From: Methanocorpusculum sp.
GTDB taxonomy: Archaea; Halobacteriota; Methanomicrobia; Methanomicrobiales; Methanocorpusculaceae
Assembly (NCBI GenBank): GCA_029987025.1
Contig: DALTWQ010000008.1
Span: 1-25,364 of the forward strand
Reading direction: 5' to 3'
DNA length: 25,364 nucleotides
Every line of letters starts with the position of its first letter. The stretch's first letter is position 1. Made by a program: the position numbers and the translations under genes. The notes beneath the pieces are model-generated. The model was given only the letters and a program-made list of their open reading frames with translations. It was not told where the DNA came from and did no database searches. Positions 15,998-22,600 of the stretch are shown here, one piece after another.

Positions 15998-16586
15998 AGA
16001 AGAGATTGCAAAACTGACCGCGATGGCCCGCGGGTTCGGAGGGGATGCTGCCGCAATTCCTGTCTCATCAGTTGTTACCGGCGAATGGGTCAGAATGAAA
16101 TGTTATTTCGGCTGCAAAGGGTTCGGCAGACGGTTCGGCTGTCCGCCGTACTCTCCGACACCGGAACAGACCGCAAAAGTGCTGTCTGAATTTACCACTG
16201 CTCTTCTTATCAGATTCGACGGAGATGTTGGAGAACCTGATTTGAAGCGGTATGTTTCGCACGAAACAACGCACCATGTGCAGAAGATGTCGCATGAGAT
16301 GGAAAAAACCGCCTTCGAAGACGGCTTCTATAAAGTGCTCTGCTACACAGGACACCAGTGCGGCTGGTGTGCATCCTGCGCCGCAAAAGAGCCGGGAGCA
16401 AAGGAAACTGACTGCCGTTTCCGCAACAAAATGCGTCCATCGATGGAAGCATCCGGTATTGATGTCTATGCAACCTGCAAAGCTGCAGGCTGGGAGTTGG
16501 ATGTTATCAAGTGCAGTGAACGTGAAGAAGGCGGACTTAAATTGGAGCATCCTATGACAACTGTGATGATGCTTCTTCTGGAGTGA
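15978..16586 (+). CDS. Cysteine-rich DUF2284 predicted metal-binding protein
   Basis: A 202-residue protein that resembles DUF2284, a predicted metal-binding family common in methanogens; its reaction is unknown. Two cysteine groups are seen: CYFGCKGFGRRFGCPPYSPT near residues 40-60, and CGWCASC followed by a further Cys (KETDC) near residues 125-150. This ferredoxin-like density suggests an Fe-S cluster or zinc. A C-terminal cysteine (VYATCKAAGW) is also typical. The start is set by GGAGGAG upstream. The next gene, a PAPS-reductase-like PP-loop protein, begins four bases after the stop, so the two are probably translated together and may act in the same sulfur or RNA-modification step; this is inference. 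Confidence 0.8.
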   Translation: MRKNTLEEEIAKLTAMARGFGGDAAAIPVSSVVTGEWVRMKCYFGCKGFGRRFGCPPYSPTPEQTAKVLSEFTTALLIRFDGDVGEPDLKRYVSHETTHHVQKMSHEMEKTAFEDGFYKVLCYTGHQCGWCASCAAKEPGAKETDCRFRNKMRPSMEASGIDVYATCKAAGWELDVIKCSEREEGGLKLEHPMTTVMMLLLE

Positions 16587-16590
16587 TACA

Positions 16591-18027
16591 ATGGCGAACA
16601 GAAGACCTCAGAAAAATTCTCCTTTTTTAGCGCCGGTCCCGTTTTACTGGTGTGATGAATGCCACGCACCGGTGATGGGAAAAGTATGCGCCTGCGGAAA
16701 AGAGACGCGGCCGGTATCAACAACTCCGCCCGGCGATGTCCGCCCTGCGTTCGAGCGCGACAGAAATCTCGTAAACCGCATTTTCGAGGAGTTCTTCGGC
16801 GTACCGCTTATTCCGGAGAACCAGATTGCGATTCTAAACAAAGTCCCTGATGAAGACCGGATGGAAGAGATTATTCTTGGAGGCGCCGTGGTGTGTGCAA
16901 TCCGCTACCTTCCTGCAGAAGAGCGCTGGGAAGTTCTTCCGCGCGAAGCAGCAGCATCTGTGGTGACGCCTGTCAAACGTGTCATCCGCGTCACTGATGA
17001 GGCTGCCGGATTTATTAAAGAGGGAAGCAGTGTTCTTATGCCGGGGGTAACTTTTGTGTCCTCTGAAATCGAGGAAGGCGACCCTGTCTTTGTCATGAGC
17101 GAGTCAGGCGAATGTGTTGCAGTAGGGCGCGCCAAGATGTCTGCAGCAGAAGCCGCTGCAGCCGAGCGCGGTCAGCTGGTCAGGACCCGCAGAACGCAGA
17201 AGCCGGTAATTGATGTGAATCCGTCCTCGTGGGATGGAGCCATTGCCGCGAATGAAAAAATCCTGGACCTCTATGAATCAAAATCAATCGAGTTCATCCG
17301 CGACGTGATGGAGAAAAATCCGGATGTTGTGCCGACCATCTCCTACTCCGGCGGAAAAGACAGTCTGGTAACGCTTCTTATCACTCTCAAGGCAGGGCTC
17401 AAACTTCCGATGATTTTCGCAGACACGGGACTTGAGTTTCCGGAAACGATTGAAAACGTTCATCAGGTCGCAGAAAAGTACGGACTTGAACTCTACACGG
17501 AATCAGGCGAAGAAAATTTCTGGCGCGAGTTTGAGGTAAACGGTCCGCCGGCGGTTGATTACCGCTGGTGCTGCCGCGTCTGCAAGTTAGCGCCGGTTAA
17601 ATGCCTGATTGAAAAAACATGGGGGGATGCTCTTTCTTTCATCGGTCAGCGCAAGTTTGAGTCGGCAAAACGTCTGCAGAGCCCGCGTGTGTGGCGGAAC
17701 AAAAATGTGCTCTGCCAGATATCTGCAGCCCCCATTCAGCACTGGACAGCGATGCATGACTGGCTTTATCTCTTCCGCGAAAAAGCACCGTACAACCCGC
17801 TCTATGAAATCGGACTTGACCGCATAGGATGCTTTATGTGTCCTTCATCAGACGTTTCATGTATGAAAGATATTGCAGCACGGTATCCTGAGATGTGGAA
17901 GATGTGGGAAGAAAAAGTCCGTGCGTGGGGTAAATCCAACGGCAAACCTGCCGAATGGGCTGAAAAGCATCAGTGGAGAATCCGCGAGGTAAACGCGGAA
18001 GACGCGGACACCGACGGGCATTACTGA
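16591..18027 (+). CDS. PAPS-reductase-like PP-loop protein with zinc ribbon and PUA domain
   Basis: A 478-residue three-part protein: an N-terminal zinc ribbon (C21-x2-C24, C33-x-C35), a PUA-like RNA-binding domain (roughly residues 130-205, VKRVIRVTDEAAGFIKEGSS onward), and a C-terminal PP-loop domain with SYSGGKDS (251-258). The last shows C327-C328...C414-x2-C417, the [4Fe-4S] arrangement of APS reductases, plus C331 and C424. It may be annotated as phosphoadenosine phosphosulfate reductase, but the RNA-binding PUA domain makes RNA thiolation or another RNA modification at least as likely; neither is shown by sequence. It is the last gene of the JAMM-ribL-DUF2284 operon. Confidence 0.85.
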   Translation: MANRRPQKNSPFLAPVPFYWCDECHAPVMGKVCACGKETRPVSTTPPGDVRPAFERDRNLVNRIFEEFFGVPLIPENQIAILNKVPDEDRMEEIILGGAVVCAIRYLPAEERWEVLPREAAASVVTPVKRVIRVTDEAAGFIKEGSSVLMPGVTFVSSEIEEGDPVFVMSESGECVAVGRAKMSAAEAAAAERGQLVRTRRTQKPVIDVNPSSWDGAIAANEKILDLYESKSIEFIRDVMEKNPDVVPTISYSGGKDSLVTLLITLKAGLKLPMIFADTGLEFPETIENVHQVAEKYGLELYTESGEENFWREFEVNGPPAVDYRWCCRVCKLAPVKCLIEKTWGDALSFIGQRKFESAKRLQSPRVWRNKNVLCQISAAPIQHWTAMHDWLYLFREKAPYNPLYEIGLDRIGCFMCPSSDVSCMKDIAARYPEMWKMWEEKVRAWGKSNGKPAEWAEKHQWRIREVNAEDADTDGHY

Positions 18028-18074
18028 GAACGAAGGTCTCTTCTCTTTATTTACTCTGCTCAAAGTTTATTGCC

Positions 18075-18094
18075 TTATATATCCAATATATATG
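18075..18094 (+). promoter_or_regulatory. TATA boxes upstream of the rio1 operon
   Basis: Two overlapping AT elements, TTATATATCC (18075-18084) and AATATATATG (18085-18094), precede the RIO1 gene. Either would start transcription near 18105-18115, after the first in-frame ATG (18092) and before the second (18140). Confidence 0.5.
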
Positions 18095-18099
18095 TACCG

Positions 18100-18118
18100 C
18101 CGAAGCCGACCGCTTCGG
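18100..18118 (+). promoter_or_regulatory. Small hairpin at the predicted 5' end of the rio1 transcript
   Basis: CCGAAGC - CGACC - GCTTCGG gives a perfect 7-bp stem with a 5-base loop, lying at or next to the predicted transcription start. It may be a 5' stabilising structure or an operator next to the TATA box; it would be coding only if the upstream ATG (18092) is used. Confidence 0.35.
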
Positions 18119-18139
18119 AAACACACTTATCACCGCCTT

Positions 18140-19000
18140 ATGACCCCCAGTAGAAGAAACAACAGTTCCTCTTTTGCAAATCGTGAGAACACCCGCCGCA
18201 TCGAAGAACTTGACCGGAAACTCTCAGACCTCGGTATCAAAATCAAGGATGAGGATTCCAGAAAAGTAACCGACGAAGTGTTTGATGAAGTAACCCTTCT
18301 TTCGCTCTACAAACTCGTGCACAAAAAAGTCATCTCCTCGCTTGGAGGATCTATCTCCTCCGGAAAAGAGGCAAACGTCTTTTTAGCAGGAAGATGTGAG
18401 GATGCAGAAACTGCAGATTCAGAATCAGAACCTGTTCTTGTTGACGCAGCAGTGAAAATCTACCGCATCAGAACAGGGAACTTCACCCGCATGAGTGAGT
18501 ACATTGTGGGAGATCCGAGGTTTTCCAGTATCAGACACACCCACAAGGACATGATATTTGCCTGGACGAAAAAAGAGTTCAGCAACTTATCCCGCGCACG
18601 CGAGGCAGGACTTACCGTCCCGCAGCCGTATGCATTTGACAGAAATATCCTTGTAATGGAGTTTATGGGAGAAAACGGCATCGCATACCCGCAGATGCGC
18701 CAGATTCTTCCTGCCTCTCCGGAAGAGACGTATAATGAAGCCTTAGGCATCATAACCGACCTCTACCGGAAAGCAAAACTTGTACACGGCGACTTATCCG
18801 AGTACAACATCTTAACAGGACCTGACGGCCTCATTCTCATCGACATGGCACAGGCAGTAACGCTCGAACACCCGCGGGCATACAACTTCCTTTTCAGAGA
18901 TATTGCAAACATCAACCGGTTCTTTGAAAAGAAGTGTACCGTCCGTGACCCGCATGAAATCTTCCGCGAAATTGTAGGGGAAGAGTTCTTCGAACTGTAA
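18140..19000 (+). CDS. rio1: RIO1-type serine/threonine protein kinase
   Basis: An atypical kinase/ATPase that in archaea and eukaryotes acts in late small-ribosomal-subunit maturation. Motifs (numbered from ATG 18140): flexible loop SISSGKEANVF (71-81), VKIYR with the ATP-binding Lys, HGDLSEYNIL with catalytic D218, and LIDMAQA with metal-binding D235, whose Asp becomes phosphorylated in RIO1. The start is uncertain. An upstream in-frame ATG at 18092 adds 16 basic residues (MYRRSRPLRKHTYHRL) but overlaps a TATA-like element, so I prefer 18140 (286 residues). The KH-domain gene follows after 52 bases, probably on the same transcript. Confidence 0.9.
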   Translation: MTPSRRNNSSSFANRENTRRIEELDRKLSDLGIKIKDEDSRKVTDEVFDEVTLLSLYKLVHKKVISSLGGSISSGKEANVFLAGRCEDAETADSESEPVLVDAAVKIYRIRTGNFTRMSEYIVGDPRFSSIRHTHKDMIFAWTKKEFSNLSRAREAGLTVPQPYAFDRNILVMEFMGENGIAYPQMRQILPASPEETYNEALGIITDLYRKAKLVHGDLSEYNILTGPDGLILIDMAQAVTLEHPRAYNFLFRDIANINRFFEKKCTVRDPHEIFREIVGEEFFEL

Positions 19001-19052
19001 GGAAACAGGCGTAAATCATACCAATCACATCAGAAATACAGGCAGAAATACC

Positions 19053-19595
19053 ATGACACAGGAAGTAAAAATCCCCAATGACAGAATAGGCGCAATTATC
19101 GGAAAAGGCGGGGAGACCAGACGCCGCCTCGAAAAAGCCTTAAACATAGTCCTCGACGTCGACAGCCAGACAGGACTTGTATCGATGACAAATGAAGAAG
19201 ATACTCTCGCAGAAATCCGCTCGATGGAAGTAATCAAAGCAATAGGCCGCGGTTTTTCACCCTCACGCGCCAGAAAACTTCTCGAAGACGATGAGATGAT
19301 TCTGGATATCATCGATATCTCGGATGTTGCAGACACGCCTGAAAAACTCGCGCGCATCAGAGGACGAATCATCGGAAAAGAAGGAAAGGCTCGCGAACAG
19401 ATTGAAAATATGACCGGCGTTTCCATTTCGGTCTATGGAAAGACCGTTTCAATCATTGGAATGCCTGACCAGGCAGGCGATGCGCACACGGCAATTTCCA
19501 TGCTTATCAGCGGTTCCGAGCATAACACGGTCTTCAATTATCTTGACCGGAAGCGTAAAGAAGCCAAGATGAACATGATGACGTATTACTACTGA
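19053..19595 (+). CDS. Dim2/Pno1-like protein with two KH domains
   Basis: A 180-residue RNA-binding protein of the archaeal Dim2/Pno1 (KRR1-related) family, which binds pre-rRNA or the 3' end of 16S rRNA during small-subunit maturation. The first KH domain carries IIGKGGETR (GxxG at 17-20). The second carries RIIGKEGKAREQIE (GxxG at 108-111). The C-terminal SGSEHNTVFNYLDRKRKEAK block is characteristic. Pairing with RIO1 fits known biology, since both act on the same pre-40S/30S particle. No clear Shine-Dalgarno motif is seen. Confidence 0.92.
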   Translation: MTQEVKIPNDRIGAIIGKGGETRRRLEKALNIVLDVDSQTGLVSMTNEEDTLAEIRSMEVIKAIGRGFSPSRARKLLEDDEMILDIIDISDVADTPEKLARIRGRIIGKEGKAREQIENMTGVSISVYGKTVSIIGMPDQAGDAHTAISMLISGSEHNTVFNYLDRKRKEAKMNMMTYYY

Positions 19596-19612
19596 TGTCA
19601 CCACTCGGAATC

Positions 19613-19684
19613 CATATATGCAGGGTGCAGATTCTGCATTGTTCCACTCGCAACCAAGGGGTTAGCCCAAACTGAGCGTATTTC
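19613..19684 (+). promoter_or_regulatory. Promoter and leader of hel308
   Basis: The TATA-like CATATATG at 19613-19620 predicts a start near 19645 and a leader of about 40 bases. The region holds short inverted repeats (TGCAG-ATT-CTGCA at 19626-19638, AACC-AAGG-GGTT at 19652-19663) but no Shine-Dalgarno motif before the ATG. Function of the repeats is unknown. Confidence 0.35.
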
Positions 19685-21916
19685 ATGAAAATAGACTCAT
19701 TACCGATTCCAAATCGCCTGCGCGACTCATATCTCGGACTTGGGATAACTGAACTCTATCCTCCGCAGGAGGCGTGCGTAAAAGCCGGTTTATTTGAGCG
19801 GAAAAACATTTTGGCGGCAATTCCGACCGCTTCCGGCAAAACGCTCATCGCAGAGACGGCTATGCAGAAGGAGATTTCCAGTGGAGGAAAATGTCTCTAT
19901 ATTGTCCCCTTAAAAGCGCTTGCTTCTGAGAAGTATGATGACTTCTCCGGAAAGGGTGTTTCTGTGGGTATTGCAACAGGCGACCCTGACCAGCGCGATG
20001 AGTATCTCGGAAAATATGACATCATTGTTGCCACCTCGGAAAAGACGGATTCTCTTCTGAGAAACAAAGCCGAATGGCTGAAACGGGTTTCACTCCTGGT
20101 CGTCGATGAAATTCATCTGATAGGTGATGAATCGCGCGGCGCAACACTCGAGATGGTGATAGCCAAACTCAGATATCAGAATCCGAAGCTGCAGATAATC
20201 GGACTGTCTGCTACGATGGGAAATCCCGAAGAGCTTGCGAAATGGCTGGATGCGGAGCTCATCACCAGCGAATGGCGTCCGGTTGACCTTCGCGAAGGTG
20301 TTTTCTATAACGGAAGAATCAGATTCCATGATGCGGAGCGCGTTGTCCCTCCTGTAAAAAAGGATGAAGACATCAATCTCCTGTTAGATACGGTTGATGA
20401 AGGAGGTCAGTGTCTTGTGTTTGTTTCATCCCGCCGCTCGGCAGAAGCGTATGCCAAGCGTGCTGCAGGCGCACTGAAGCGTTCGTCTCCTGCGCTCGAT
20501 TCCTATGCGGATAGGATTGCAAAAGCGGATGCGACTGCGTCGGGCAAAGTTTTAAGCGACGCAGTCCGGAAAGGTGCTGCATTCCATCATGCAGGTCTTC
20601 CCCGCGAAGCACGCGCGGCAGTTGAAGAGGGATTCAGGAAAGGAGATATTCTTGTAATTTCCTCGACACCCACGTTAGCCGCAGGCCTGAATCTTCCGGC
20701 CCGCAGGGTTATTGTGCGGGATTATCAGCGCTATGATGCGCAGACGGGTATGAATAAGATTCCTGTCATGGAGTACCGCCAGATGGCAGGACGTGCAGGA
20801 AGGCCGCGGCTTGATCCGTACGGTGAAGCGGTTCTGATTGCAAAAGATGAATCCCGTGTTGATGAACTCTTTGAAGAGTTCATAGATGCCCCTGCAGAAA
20901 AAATCAGGTCGCAGTGCCAGAAAGAATCTGAACTGAGGTCGCATCTGTTGGCACTTATTTCAAGTGAGTTTACCAACTCCAGGTCTGATATCTCAGCCTT
21001 CATGGAGCACTCGTTCTATGCAAGTCAGAAGGCGGTACACCGCCGGCTGGATAATAATATAGATGCGGCTCTTTCTTTCCTCGAAGACTCGGGCATGATA
21101 GAGCGGGTCGGTGATGCGGTTGCATCAACGTATTTCGGTTCGCTTTCATCAAAACTGTATCTTGCACCCGAGTCAGCGCTGATGATAAAGAATGCTTTTG
21201 CACAGCATGCCGGTGATGAGTTTTCCGCGTTTGCGGTTCTGCATCTGCTCTGTATGACGCCGGATATGTTCCGGTTCTATCTGAAAGCGTCCGATGAAAA
21301 GATGGTGGATGATATTCTGCTTGACCGCGGTGATGAAATCTGGATTGAGGAGTTCTCTGAAGAGTTCTTTGGCGCAGTAAAGTCCGCGGCTGTTGTTGAG
21401 GAATGGATTTCCGAAACACCTGAGGAGATGATTGCGGAGCGCCACAGTGTCGGAAGCGGAGATGTTCATGCCGCGGTGGAAAATCTGAAATGGCTTCTGC
21501 ATGCGGCTTCCCGAATCTCGCATGAGTTTGCGCCGGCGCTTGAGGCTGAGATGAGAAAGCTCGAAATCCGTGCCGCAAACGGTATCAAAGAGGAACTTAT
21601 TCCGCTCATCTCCCTCAAAGGCATCGGACGTGTTCGTGCACGGCGTCTTTTCGAGCGCGGAATAACTGCGCCGGATGAGCTGCTGAAAGCAGATAAGGCA
21701 TCAGTTGTTTCGATTCTTGGAACTCTGACGTATGAGAAAGTCATTGCTGAAGCAAAGCGGCGGTCCGGGCTTCGGATGCCGGAGACTGAACCGGATGATG
21801 ATTACTCGTATTCAGAGCTGGTTCCGAAACATGATGCAGTGATGAATAAAGAAGACACTTCCGTGTCTGAAGAGAAAAAGCAGGAGACTGGACAGCCGAC
21901 GCTGTTTGATTTCTAA
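19685..21916 (+). CDS. hel308: Hel308 superfamily 2 DNA helicase
   Basis: A 743-residue 3'-5' helicase that unwinds lagging strands at stalled replication forks. Motifs: ITELYPPQ Q-motif, Walker A AIPTASGKT (45-53), DEIH (141-144) followed by GDESRGATLE, SATMGN, and motif VI QMAGRAGRPR (366-375). The ratchet region follows, then a helix-hairpin-helix LISLKGIGRVRARRLF (641-656). The acidic tail ends in QPTLFDF (737-743), which fits the PCNA-interacting consensus Q-x2-[LI]-x2-F at the extreme C-terminus and could alternatively be the RPA-binding tail described for a methanogen Hel308 (from memory). The length is typical. cgi121 starts 11 bases after the stop. Confidence 0.96.
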   Translation: MKIDSLPIPNRLRDSYLGLGITELYPPQEACVKAGLFERKNILAAIPTASGKTLIAETAMQKEISSGGKCLYIVPLKALASEKYDDFSGKGVSVGIATGDPDQRDEYLGKYDIIVATSEKTDSLLRNKAEWLKRVSLLVVDEIHLIGDESRGATLEMVIAKLRYQNPKLQIIGLSATMGNPEELAKWLDAELITSEWRPVDLREGVFYNGRIRFHDAERVVPPVKKDEDINLLLDTVDEGGQCLVFVSSRRSAEAYAKRAAGALKRSSPALDSYADRIAKADATASGKVLSDAVRKGAAFHHAGLPREARAAVEEGFRKGDILVISSTPTLAAGLNLPARRVIVRDYQRYDAQTGMNKIPVMEYRQMAGRAGRPRLDPYGEAVLIAKDESRVDELFEEFIDAPAEKIRSQCQKESELRSHLLALISSEFTNSRSDISAFMEHSFYASQKAVHRRLDNNIDAALSFLEDSGMIERVGDAVASTYFGSLSSKLYLAPESALMIKNAFAQHAGDEFSAFAVLHLLCMTPDMFRFYLKASDEKMVDDILLDRGDEIWIEEFSEEFFGAVKSAAVVEEWISETPEEMIAERHSVGSGDVHAAVENLKWLLHAASRISHEFAPALEAEMRKLEIRAANGIKEELIPLISLKGIGRVRARRLFERGITAPDELLKADKASVVSILGTLTYEKVIAEAKRRSGLRMPETEPDDDYSYSELVPKHDAVMNKEDTSVSEEKKQETGQPTLFDF

Positions 21917-21927
21917 GGAGAATATGT

Positions 21928-22416
21928 ATGATAATTGTCAGCGGTAAAATTGACGTAAAGAATGTTTCAGAAACACTTGCACAGATTAATGATATTGCAG
22001 ATTCCTGCGGGTCGTCCGTAGTGATTTTTGATGCGGAAAAAACCGCAGGAATACGCCACATCGAGTCAGCCGTTTCTCATGCAGAGCGTTCGTTTGAGAC
22101 GAAAACAAATATTGCAAGAACGTTTGCGATGGAGGTCTTAGTCTATGCTTCAGGACAGAGGCAGTGTTCTCTTGCATCAAAGTTCGGACTGCACCCCGGA
22201 GAAAATGCTGTGTATGCAGCAGTCGTCGACGGAAAGGAAGAAGAGGCCGGAAAACTGCTGAAGGCAGTGGTCCTGGAAGGGGATGTGCCGAAAGCAGATG
22301 TCCGGCGCCTCATGAGAGAGTTCGATATTACAGAAGAAGAACTTGAGATTGTCGGCATTGACAGAATCGAAGAACTGGTTATCGAACGCTGCGCCATGGT
22401 TGATGCCTGGAAGTGA
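21928..22416 (+). CDS. cgi121: KEOPS complex subunit Cgi121
   Basis: A 162-residue protein of the Cgi121 family. In the KEOPS complex (Kae1, Bud32, Cgi121, Pcc1) it recruits tRNA and stimulates Bud32 for N6-threonylcarbamoyl-adenosine formation at position 37. The MIIVSGKIDVKNV start, the FAMEVLVYASGQRQCSLASKFGL core and the NAVYAAVV strand are typical. AAGGAG lies just upstream of the ATG. It is co-transcribed with hel308. No other KEOPS gene is in the window. The start is well placed by the ribosome site and the short gap. Confidence 0.9.
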   Translation: MIIVSGKIDVKNVSETLAQINDIADSCGSSVVIFDAEKTAGIRHIESAVSHAERSFETKTNIARTFAMEVLVYASGQRQCSLASKFGLHPGENAVYAAVVDGKEEEAGKLLKAVVLEGDVPKADVRRLMREFDITEEELEIVGIDRIEELVIERCAMVDAWK

Positions 22417-22445
22417 CCTGAAACGGTATTGCTGATGCTGTTTCC

Positions 22446-22554
22446 GCGGAAGTGCATCAGAGTCAGAATATCCGTCTGTTTTTGAAACAGAGCGCATATA
22501 CCCTTCAAATATTTTTACATTTCCTTTTTTCCAGGCACTTCCGCACCGCGCGGT
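22446..22554. repeat. Inverted repeats and palindrome between cgi121 and RPA
   Basis: A perfect 10-bp inverted repeat GCGGAAGTGC (22446-22455) / GCACTTCCGC (22535-22544) encloses a tight hairpin TCTGTTT-TTG-AAACAGA (22475-22491, 7-bp stem) and T-rich tracts (22511-22530) that probably end the hel308-cgi121 transcript. Directly after comes the 10-bp palindrome ACCGCGCGGT (22545-22554), six bases before the RPA TATA box, at a typical repressor or activator position. Confidence 0.5.
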
Positions 22555-22560
22555 CGGGGG

Positions 22561-22570
22561 TTTATATATC
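22561..22570 (+). promoter_or_regulatory. TATA box of the RPA operon
   Basis: TTTATATATC preceded by GGGGG gives a strong archaeal TATA/BRE-like site, predicting a start near 22590. The leader would be only about 10 bases but still contains GGAG at 22591-22594, six bases before the ATG at 22601. Confidence 0.65.
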
Positions 22571-22600
22571 AGAACAGCAAAGTTGTAAGTGGAGATCATT

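Noticed and set aside
19575..19675. Possible box C/D sRNA (ATGATGA in the end of the KH gene and CTGA near 19670)
   Set aside because: The C-to-D distance is about 100 bases, too long for archaeal C/D sRNAs, and no terminal stem or clear C'/D' pair is present.
21000..21578. 192-codon minus-strand open frame within hel308
   Set aside because: Low-complexity His/Pro/Gln-rich antisense of a conserved helicase; no motif, no promoter and no ribosome site.
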